Shown piece after piece: positions 58,300 through 64,000 of a DNA stretch of 64,000 nt. The position numbers and the translations under genes were made by a program. Each line of letters starts with the position of its first letter. The first letter of the stretch is position 1. Source of the stretch: JAICJC01 sp963757605 (GTDB lineage: Bacteria; Actinomycetota; Thermoleophilia; Gaiellales; JAICJC01); contig CAVWSF010000005.1 of NCBI GenBank assembly GCA_963757605.1, positions 1,302,001 through 1,366,000 of the forward strand. Direction: 5' to 3'. The notes beneath the pieces are model-generated. The model ran no database searches. It worked only from the letters and a program-made list of their open reading frames with translations, and had not been told where the DNA came from.

Positions 58300-58651
58300 G
58301 CCGGCCCCACACGGAGCGCGACCGGGCTCGCCCGGCGGGCTCGAGCAGGAACCGGGCCAGCCGCTCGGCCTCGGCCTCCTCGAGCGGGATGACCGACTCC
58401 GCCGTGCTCTCGTCGTCCCAGATGCTGAGGCGCACGTGCCGCTCGTCACCGTCGCCGCTCAGATAGCGCGAGACGCGAAGCGCGCGACCGCCCTCCGCCT
58501 CGAACGCGGGGTGCGGATGGAAGAACTCGACGAGCTTCGATCGCAGCGGCGCGGCGCACCACGGACAGAACCGGTAGCGGCCCGAGATGGTCTGGCCGCA
58601 ACCCGCGCACACCTGCACAGCTGACCCCGAATCGCGTATGCGAACGAGCAT
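58280..58651 (-). CDS. Zinc-ribbon protein of unknown function
   Basis: 123 residues from ATG 58651 (MLVRIRDSGSAVQVCAGCGQ). One zinc ribbon (CAGCG ... FCPWCAAP) is followed by a ~70-residue domain: LVEFFHPHPAFEAEGGRALR, HVRLSIWDDESTAESVIPLE and EAEAERLARFLLEPAGRA. I have seen similar unannotated proteins in related genomes; function unknown. A TAATAT box overlaps the chosen ATG, so the true start could be slightly later. It diverges from the methyltransferase. Confidence 0.7.
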   Translation of the reverse strand: MLVRIRDSGSAVQVCAGCGQTISGRYRFCPWCAAPLRSKLVEFFHPHPAFEAEGGRALRVSRYLSGDGDERHVRLSIWDDESTAESVIPLEEAEAERLARFLLEPAGRARSRSVWGRLTGLLR

Positions 58652-58688
58652 ATTACGGCGCCGCGAAATCCGCCAGAATCCGGCCGGC

Positions 58689-59351
58689 ATGGGCGACGAC
58701 TCCGACGCCATCAAGTCTGAGTATGCGGATGCACGCCGGCTCGAAGTGCGCATGGCGATCTACTCGAGAGCCGCCGACGCGGCCCTCGATGCGGTGGTCG
58801 AGGCCAGCCCAGAGCGCGTGCTGGACGTCGGTGCCGGCACGGGCGAGTTCGCGCTGCGGGTCGCAGCCACAGGTGCCAGCGTGATCGCGGTCGACTCCGC
58901 GGCGGGCCTCGAGGCGATGGTGGCCGACGCTCACTGCCTGCCGTTCGCCGACGGTGCGTTCGACTGCGTCGTCGCCAACTGGATGCTCTACCACGTCGCC
59001 GACCGCGATCGGGCGCTCGCCGAGATGGCACGCGTCCTTGGCCACGAGGGTCGCTTGGTGGCGGCGACGTTCTCCGAGCGAAACCTCGAGGAGTTGTGGG
59101 ACGCGCTTGGCAACGACACGCCGCGTGCGCACGGCTTCACGGCCGAGAACGGCGCCGCCCAGCTCCAGGGGCGGTTCGCGCACGTCGAGGAGCGTCACGT
59201 GGAGTGGCGTATCGAGTTCGACGACCGAGTTCAGCTCCAGGCGATCGTCGGCGCCACGATCCGCCGGTCACATCTGGCCTCCGGCGTGCTGCGCCTCGCC
59301 ATGCCGTTCGCAGCCACTGCTCGGCACGCGATCCTCGTCGCGACGCCGTAG
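58689..59351 (+). CDS. SAM-dependent methyltransferase, class I
   Basis: 220 residues. The SAM-binding glycine loop is VLDVGAGTGEFALRVA, followed by VIAVDSAAGLEAM and DGAFDCVVANWMLYHVADRD, a methyltransferase type 11 layout. The acceptor is unknown. The ATG at 58689 fits a CAGAAT -10 box (58674-58679) 9 bases upstream; an earlier ATG at 58587 would overlap the divergent gene. The tandem array begins 21 bases after its stop. Confidence 0.83.
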   Translation: MGDDSDAIKSEYADARRLEVRMAIYSRAADAALDAVVEASPERVLDVGAGTGEFALRVAATGASVIAVDSAAGLEAMVADAHCLPFADGAFDCVVANWMLYHVADRDRALAEMARVLGHEGRLVAATFSERNLEELWDALGNDTPRAHGFTAENGAAQLQGRFAHVEERHVEWRIEFDDRVQLQAIVGATIRRSHLASGVLRLAMPFAATARHAILVATP

Positions 59352-59372
59352 GCGGACGGCGGAGACGTCCGC

Positions 59373-59740
59373 GAACGCCACTTGTCGCCGGCGACGCGCG
59401 CCACTCTCGTGTGCGAGCGAGCGACACTTGTCGTTCTCGGCGAGCGACCCAGGCGGGAGACCTGAACGACACTTGACGTCCTGTGCCGGTCGCCACTCTC
59501 CGGTGCGAGCGAACGTCATTTGTCGTACCCAGCAACCGCCACTCTCCGGCGCGAGCGAACGCCACTTGCCGTACCCAGCACCCGCCACTCTCCGGTGCGA
59601 GCGAACGCCACTCACCGTAGCCGGCGAACCGCCACTCTCCGGCGCGACCGAACGCCACTTGCCGTACCCAGCAACCGCCACTCCCCGCCACCCGGGAACG
59701 CCACTTGGCGCCGCCACCCCCCGACCACTACCCTCGCCCC
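59373..59740. repeat. Eight-unit ~46-bp tandem array with CGCCACT core every ~23 bp
   Basis: Units start at 59373, 59419, 59464, 59511, 59557, 59603, 59650 and 59696 (spacing 45-47). A unit begins GAACGCCACTTGCCGTACCC and contains a second CGCCACT 23 bases later, so the real period is about 23 bases in two alternating types. The central units are most alike; the outer ones drift. It fills the 389-base gap between the methyltransferase and the VOC gene and runs right up to the latter's promoter. No open frame here is believable. Confidence 0.85.
59729..59734 (+). promoter_or_regulatory. -10 box of the VOC gene at 59741, leaderless
   Basis: TACCCT, 6 bases before the ATG, lies within the last degenerate unit of the tandem array. 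Confidence 0.4.
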
Positions 59741-60124
59741 ATGCTCGACGACGCGCAGACCGTCGCCTTCGTGGCGACCGCAGACCTCGATCGCGCCCAC
59801 GAGTTCTACGCCGGCGTCCTCGGGCTCCCCGTCGTCGAGCGCACGGACTTCGCGAACGTCTACGACGCCGGCGGGACGCCGCTTCGAGTGACGCCAGTCG
59901 ACGAGCCGGTCGTGGCCGGGTACACGGTCCTGGGCTGGATCGTCTCCGACATCGGCGGTGCGATGGCCGAGCTCGCGCGACGGGGCGTCCAGTTCGAGCG
60001 CTACCCCGGCGTCCGGCAGGACGACGACGGCGTGTGGACGGCGCCGGGCGGGAGCCTGATCGCGTGGTTCCGCGATCCCGACGGCAACACGCTCTCGCTC
60101 CAGGAGCCTCCCGCCGGAGAGTAG
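59741..60124 (+). CDS. VOC family (glyoxalase-like) protein
   Basis: 127 residues, one vicinal-oxygen-chelate domain: TVAFVATADLDRAHEFYAGV, VVERTDFANVYDAGGTPLRV and AWFRDPDGNTLSLQEPP. The histidine usually found as first metal ligand is replaced by Ala in VAFVAT, so it may be a binding or resistance-type protein rather than a lyase. The ATG at 59741 fits the -10 box 6 bases upstream. It converges with the membrane protein at 60127, with stops 2 bases apart. Confidence 0.85.
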   Translation: MLDDAQTVAFVATADLDRAHEFYAGVLGLPVVERTDFANVYDAGGTPLRVTPVDEPVVAGYTVLGWIVSDIGGAMAELARRGVQFERYPGVRQDDDGVWTAPGGSLIAWFRDPDGNTLSLQEPPAGE

Positions 60125-60126
60125 GG

Positions 60127-60522
60127 CTACCGCTGCAGGAGCTCGCGCAGCCCGCGCCCCGCCCGCTCATGCAGCGACGGCCACGGCACCATCGGCGCCA
60201 TCAGCGTCGCGACCACGAGCGCCAGCGCGACGAACGCCAGCTTCGTCGCGCCTGCCGGCGCGGTGGCCGAGACGACGCCCGGGACCCGCACCGCGAGATC
60301 GCCGAGGAGCAGCGCGCCGGCGACGGCGCACACGGCTGCCTCGTAGAGGCGAACCGGCCGCGGATCGTCGACGGCGACGAGATACGCGAGGAACGCCGCG
60401 CCCATCAGCGCGGCCACCGAGAGGGTCGTGACGTAGAGCGCGGCGACCGGAGGAAGCGTGCCGGCGACGACCGCCGCGGCTGCTCCGGCGAGCGCGATCC
60501 AGTTCGGTGTGACGGGGGCCAC
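60127..60522 (-). CDS. Small four-helix membrane protein, unknown
   Basis: 131 residues with four hydrophobic helices (WIALAGAAAAVVAGTLPPVA, LSVAALMGAAFLAYLVAV, AAVCAVAGALLLGDLAV, LAFVALALVVATLMAPMV) and a basic C-terminal tail (HERAGRGLRELLQR). I recognise no family. It diverges from the UPF0173 hydrolase (80 bases apart). Composition is normal for the window. Confidence 0.6.
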   Translation of the reverse strand: MAPVTPNWIALAGAAAAVVAGTLPPVAALYVTTLSVAALMGAAFLAYLVAVDDPRPVRLYEAAVCAVAGALLLGDLAVRVPGVVSATAPAGATKLAFVALALVVATLMAPMVPWPSLHERAGRGLRELLQR

Positions 60523-60602
60523 TGTCCCGAGGTTCGCCGCCGCGCCCGGCCCTCCTTCAACCGACTAGTCTGCTCGCCACGCGAGGCAAGGAGGGTGATC
60601 GC

Positions 60603-61322
60603 ATGTCCCTGAACGGCGCACGGCTGACCTGGTTCGGCCACGCGACATGGCTGCTCGAGACCGCGGGCGGGAAGCGCGTCCTGATCGACCCGTGGTTCAC
60701 CGGGAACCCGAAGGCTCCGGAGAACCCGGATCTCGGCCAGATCGACGTCATCCTGCTCTCGCACGGCCACACCGACCATACGGCCGACGTCGTGCGGATC
60801 GCGCAGGACAAGAACCCCGCCGCCGTCATCGGCATGATGGAGCTCCTGGTCCATCTCGGCGGGAAGGGCGTCGAGAACGGCGTCGGCATGAACAAGGGCG
60901 GGTCGACCGAGGCGGCGGGGATCCGGGTGACGCTCACCCATGCCTTCCACTCCTCGAGCATGGAGGGCGAGGACGGGACGATCGTCTACACGGGCGAGCC
61001 GGCCGGGATGATCATCACGCTCGAGAACGGGTTCAAGATCTACTACGCCGGCGACACGACGGTCTTCGGCGACATGGCGCTCATTGGCGAGCTCTACTCG
61101 CCGGACGTCGCGATCCTCCCCATCGGCGACTTCTACACCATGGGCCCATACGAGGCCGCGAAGGCCGTCGAGCTCCTGGGCGTGGAGCAGGTCATCCCGA
61201 CCCACTTCGGCACCTTCCCGGCGCTGGTCGGCACGCCGGACGGGCTGCGAGACGAGCTCGGAAAGCGCAGCCTGGGCGACGTGACGGTCCTCGACACCGA
61301 GCCGGGCGGCACCATCGAATGA
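60603..61322 (+). CDS. UPF0173 metal-dependent hydrolase, MBL fold
   Basis: 239 residues. TWFGHATWLLETAGGKRVLI and the metal box LLSHGHTDHTADVV (HxHTDH) are intact, followed by GMNKGGSTE, YYAGDTTVFGDM and IPTHFGTFPAL, all typical of UPF0173. It probably hydrolyses a phosphoester or ester in the cytoplasm; the substrate is not known. AAGGAGG at 60588-60594 gives a strong ribosome site. The stop overlaps the next start (ATGA). Confidence 0.9.
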   Translation: MSLNGARLTWFGHATWLLETAGGKRVLIDPWFTGNPKAPENPDLGQIDVILLSHGHTDHTADVVRIAQDKNPAAVIGMMELLVHLGGKGVENGVGMNKGGSTEAAGIRVTLTHAFHSSSMEGEDGTIVYTGEPAGMIITLENGFKIYYAGDTTVFGDMALIGELYSPDVAILPIGDFYTMGPYEAAKAVELLGVEQVIPTHFGTFPALVGTPDGLRDELGKRSLGDVTVLDTEPGGTIE

Positions 61323-62137
61323 CGTTCTCGCTCGTCGCGTGCGATCTCGAGGCCGGCGACTGGGGCGTGGCGGTCGCGTCGAAGTTCCTGGCCGTCGGCG
61401 CCGTGGTGCCGTGGGCGCAGGGCGACGTCGGCGCGATCGCGACGCAGAGCTACGCGAACGTGACCTACGGCCCGGACGGGCTCGCGCTCCTCGCGGACGG
61501 GGCCGACGCGCAGTCGACCCTCGACCGGCTCGTCGCCGACGACGACGGCCGCGACCAGCGCCAGGCCGGGATCGTCGACGCGAAGGGCGGCTCGGCCACC
61601 TTCACGGGCAGCGGGTGCTTCGAGTGGGCCGGCGGGCGCACCGGCCCGTCCTTCGCAGCCCAGGGCAACATCCTCGCCGGGCCGCAGGTGGTCGAGGCGC
61701 TGGCCGACACCTTCCTCGGCACGGAGGGGCCGCTGGCGGAACGCCTGCTGGCGGCCCTCGCCGCGGCCGACGCCGCGGGCGGCGACCGCCGCGGCCGCCA
61801 GTCGGCCTGCCTGATCGTCCGCCGGGCCGGGGGCGGATACGGAGGCACAAACGACATCATGATCGACCTGCGGGTGGACGACCACGCCGATCCCGTCACG
61901 GAGCTCCAGCGCATCTACGCCGTCCACGACCTCCTCTTCGGGCAGACGCCGGAGGACAAGATGATCCCGCTCGAGGAGGTCGGCGGCGAGGTGACCGAGC
62001 GGCTCGCAAAGCTCGGCTTCGACGGCCCAATCGACGAGGCGCTGCGCGCCTGGGCCGGGAGGGAGAACCTGGAAGAGCGGCTCCGCGAGGGCCGCATCGA
62101 CCCGGTGCTCCTGCGGGCGCTGCGCGAGGATACTTGA
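61319..62137 (+). CDS. DUF1028 protein, Ntn-hydrolase-like
   Basis: 272 residues. The N-terminus TFSLVACDLEAGDWGVAVAS and GAIATQSYANVTYGPDGLAL follow DUF1028, whose fold resembles N-terminal nucleophile hydrolases; Thr2 would be the nucleophile if Met is removed. QSACLIVRRAGGGYGGTNDI and DLRVDDHADPVTEL are also typical. The C-terminal ~60 residues (LLFGQTPEDKMIPLEEVGGE onward) form the peptidoglycan-binding-like tail of the family. It is translationally coupled to the UPF0173 gene. Confidence 0.87.
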   Translation: MTFSLVACDLEAGDWGVAVASKFLAVGAVVPWAQGDVGAIATQSYANVTYGPDGLALLADGADAQSTLDRLVADDDGRDQRQAGIVDAKGGSATFTGSGCFEWAGGRTGPSFAAQGNILAGPQVVEALADTFLGTEGPLAERLLAALAAADAAGGDRRGRQSACLIVRRAGGGYGGTNDIMIDLRVDDHADPVTELQRIYAVHDLLFGQTPEDKMIPLEEVGGEVTERLAKLGFDGPIDEALRAWAGRENLEERLREGRIDPVLLRALREDT

Positions 62138-62162
62138 CGTGTTGCACGCGACCACCTAGCGT
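62134..62162 (+). promoter_or_regulatory. Promoter of the secreted beta-helix gene
   Basis: TTGACG (62134-62139), 17 bases, TAGCGT (62157-62162), overlapping the DUF1028 stop codon. The ATG of the next gene is 28 bases downstream. Confidence 0.6.
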
Positions 62163-62190
62163 CCGCCTCGCAACCGACGAGAGGGGGAGC

Positions 62191-63276
62191 ATGCGAAGCA
62201 CACTTCGCGCTTCGGCAGTGATCGCTGTGGCGGGAGCCGCCCTTGTGCTGGCATCGCCGGCGCTCGCGACCGTCCGGCACGTCCACCCGGGCCAGTCGAT
62301 CCAGGCGGCCATCAACGCGGCCCATCCCGGCGACACGATCAAGGTCGCCCCGGGCGTCTACCACCAGAACCTCACCATCACGACGAACAACATCACGCTG
62401 TGGGGAGCCGGGGGCGGCCGGGACGGGACGATCCTGAGGCCGCGCAAGAACCCGCTCGACAGCCCCTGCACGAGCAGGGACGGAAGCATTGTCTCCGTGA
62501 ACGGCATCTGCGCAGTCGGCCAGTTCGACCCGTCGGGCGATCCGGCCGCACCGATCACCGGAACGACGATCCACGGCTTCCGGGTCGTCGGCTTCTCGAG
62601 CACCGGGATCATCTTCTTCAACGACGCCCAGACCGTGATCTCCGGGAACCACGCGATCGGGAACGCCGACTACGGGATCGCCGCGTTCGTGAACGACCAC
62701 ATCACCTACACGCACAACGTCGCGACCGGGAGCGAGGAGGCCGGGTTCTACGTCGGCGACTCGCCGGACGCCGAGGCGGTCGTCACGCACAACACGGCCA
62801 CCGGGAACCTGTTCGGGTTCTTCTTCCGCGACTCCCAGCACGGGCTCTATGCGCACAACTTCGCGAAGGGCAACTGCGTCGGGATCATGACCCTCGACAC
62901 CGGCTCGCCCGGCGCCGAGGGCTTCGTCGAGATCAGCCAGAACCGGATCTTCCACAACCAGAAGGCCTGCCCGGCCGGTGAGGGCCCGCCGCTCTCGGGC
63001 ATCGGGATCTTCCTGTTCGGGACGACCCACGCCAACGTGTGGGGCAACCGCGTGACGAAGAACCTGCCGTCCGGCCCGAGCTTCGTGACCGGCGGCATCG
63101 TCGTGCACTCGGCCGGCATCGTCGCGGGCGCTGACCCGACCGACAACGTCGTGACGGGCAACTTCGTCCACGACAACCTGTCGAAGGACCTAAAGTACGA
63201 CGGCACCGGGTCGGGGAACACCTTCTCCGGCAACGACTGCAGCACGTCGCACCCCGAAGGGCTCTGCCTGGGTTAG
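62191..63276 (+). CDS. Secreted right-handed beta-helix protein
   Basis: 361 residues. A signal peptide (ASAVIAVAGAALVLASPALA) is followed by HVHPGQSIQAAINAAHPGDT, the usual entry of NosD/pectate-lyase-like beta-helices. Successive rungs follow: ITLWGAGGG, VISGNHAIGNADYGIAAFVN, YTHNVATGSEEAGFYVGD and NTATGNLFGFFFRDSQHGLY. Four scattered cysteines may form disulfides. It may bind or cleave polysaccharide, but no catalytic residues can be named. GAGGGGGAG at 62180-62188 precedes the ATG. It overlaps the convergent Mrp gene by 4 bases. Confidence 0.85.
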   Translation: MRSTLRASAVIAVAGAALVLASPALATVRHVHPGQSIQAAINAAHPGDTIKVAPGVYHQNLTITTNNITLWGAGGGRDGTILRPRKNPLDSPCTSRDGSIVSVNGICAVGQFDPSGDPAAPITGTTIHGFRVVGFSSTGIIFFNDAQTVISGNHAIGNADYGIAAFVNDHITYTHNVATGSEEAGFYVGDSPDAEAVVTHNTATGNLFGFFFRDSQHGLYAHNFAKGNCVGIMTLDTGSPGAEGFVEISQNRIFHNQKACPAGEGPPLSGIGIFLFGTTHANVWGNRVTKNLPSGPSFVTGGIVVHSAGIVAGADPTDNVVTGNFVHDNLSKDLKYDGTGSGNTFSGNDCSTSHPEGLCLG

Positions 63277-64000
63277 GAGAGCACTCCGAGCCGCTGGGAG
63301 ATCCGCTCCGCCCCCGATCGGGGGCGGAGCGCCCCCGGAAGCGCCTCGGCCAGTGACGCGATGGCCCGGGCCGACTCCGCCTCCGGCGCCGAGACGACGA
63401 GCGGCGTGCCGCCGTCGGACGCCTCGCGAAGCGGCTCGTCGAGCGGGATCTCCGCCAGAAGCGGGGTCCCGAGCTCCGCGGCCAGCGCCCGCCCTCCGCC
63501 GCTCCCGAACGGGTGTGAGATCTCGCCGCAGCACGGGCAGCGCACGAAGCTCATGTTCTCGACCACGCCGGCGATCCGCATCCCGGTCTTGGCCGCGACG
63601 TCGGCCGTGCGCGCCGCCACCCGCTGCGCGGCCGGCTGCGGCGTCGTCACCACGACGAGGTCGGGCTCCGGCAGGAGCTGGCCGAGCGAGATCGCGACGT
63701 CGCCGGTGCCCGGCGGCATGTCGACGATGAGGTAGTCGAGCTCGCCCCAGTGGACGTCGGTCAGGAACTGCTCGAGCGCCCGGTGGAGCATCGGCCCGCG
63801 CCAGACGACGGCCTGCTCGGTCTCGAGGAAGAAGCCGATCGACATCACCCGCAGGTCGTGCGCGACCGGCGGCACGATCATCTTGTCGACGACCACCGGC
63901 CGGCGGCTCACGCCGAGCATGCGCGGGATGGAGTAGCCGTAGATGTCCGCGTCGACGACGCCGACCTCGGCTCCGCCGGCGGCGAGCGCCGCCGCCAGGT
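63273..64000 (-). CDS. mrp: Mrp/NBP35-type iron-sulfur carrier ATPase, 5' end outside window
   Basis: About 242 residues are visible. The frame is open to the right edge, and the P-loop lies outside. VVDADIYGYSIPRMLGV (switch I region), LIVDMPPGTGDVAISL (Walker B-like) and the cluster-binding pair CPCC in SFVRCPCCGEISHPFG are diagnostic of Mrp/ApbC proteins that carry Fe-S clusters. An internal ATG at 63920 is not the start, because the family's core continues upstream of it. The stop overlaps the convergent beta-helix gene by 4 bases. Confidence 0.93.
   Translation of the reverse strand, partial: LAAALAAGGAEVGVVDADIYGYSIPRMLGVSRRPVVVDKMIVPPVAHDLRVMSIGFFLETEQAVVWRGPMLHRALEQFLTDVHWGELDYLIVDMPPGTGDVAISLGQLLPEPDLVVVTTPQPAAQRVAARTADVAAKTGMRIAGVVENMSFVRCPCCGEISHPFGSGGGRALAAELGTPLLAEIPLDEPLREASDGGTPLVVSAPEAESARAIASLAEALPGALRPRSGAERISQRLGVLS

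Noticed and set aside
59137..59691. Minus-strand frame with repeated ESGGCWVRQVAFARAGEWR-like peptide
   Set aside because: The peptide repeat is just the translation of the 46-bp DNA array; it also runs antisense to the methyltransferase, and unit lengths of 45-47 break the frame.
59373..59740. CRISPR array
   Set aside because: The conserved core is too short, the intervening sequence is itself repeated, and no cas genes are nearby.
63273..63920. Start of the Mrp gene at ATG 63920
   Set aside because: Conserved VVDADIYGYSIPR lies upstream in the same open frame up to the window edge, so the gene begins outside.

Overview
The window is about 70% G+C, densely packed, and uses many GTG and TTG starts. 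It carries a complete 14-gene NADH dehydrogenase operon, HrcA/CIRCE-type chaperonin control, a Bacillus/mycobacterial-type LexA box, and many promoters whose TANNNT -10 box lies 6-10 bases before the start codon (leaderless mRNA). Together these point to an actinobacterium. Family memory suggests class Thermoleophilia (Gaiellales/Solirubrobacterales), but that is inference. I found no tRNA, rRNA, CRISPR array or complete insertion sequence.

Layout. 0-10.2 kb: M20 and M42 peptidases, two acetyltransferase/cupin-type small genes, a YgfZ-like folate protein, an isochorismatase-like hydrolase, a membrane-glycan group (GT39-like transferase, PAP2/AUR1-like enzyme, PIG-V-like mannosyltransferase), a broken DUF7336-like gene and an AlkA-like glycosylase. 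10.2-13.6 kb: groES-groEL with two CIRCE operators, and an MFS exporter. 13.6-22.6 kb: an ASCH protein, two large secreted repeat proteins, a polyprenol-phosphate-mannose synthase, a GT-C-like membrane protein and GtrA; these look like cell-surface proteins and glycan-export genes. 22.6-28 kb: an MBL-like protein, a zinc-ribbon/degenerate-GGDEF pair divergent from a subtilase/GAF pair, a 59-residue repeat peptide, and an MFS-cyclic-nucleotide-domain fusion. 28-34.4 kb: E1alpha-E1beta-E2 of a 2-oxoacid dehydrogenase followed by lipB and lipA, which attach lipoate to E2, then an alpha/beta hydrolase and an acetyltransferase. 34.4-40.8 kb: glutamine amidotransferase, fumarase, an unknown CxxC/CxxH protein, a lipoprotein, VOC protein, ferredoxin-NADP reductase and an A-type Fe-S carrier. 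40.9-55.4 kb: nuoA-N in order, with one extra small acidic gene between nuoF and nuoG. 55.3-64 kb: ASCH-wHTH protein, NTF2-like protein, LexA-boxed radical SAM protein, a frameshifted DUF6508-like gene, methyltransferase, a 46-bp tandem array, VOC protein, UPF0173 and DUF1028 hydrolases, a secreted beta-helix protein and an Mrp-type Fe-S ATPase cut by the right edge.

The most interesting signal is not a gene. Two copies of a ~198-base element (22655-22853, minus; 45665-45862, plus) share a conserved core, the same internal spacing, complementary ends and a central hairpin. The paired positions change together between the copies, which suggests a mobile or structured-RNA family. Both copies begin at or within a few bases of a stop codon, in the sense of the upstream gene. 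Other signals are palindromes with core GGGGTCAGACCCC (one in frame inside the E2 linker), an eight-unit 46-bp tandem array, and two probable frameshifts.
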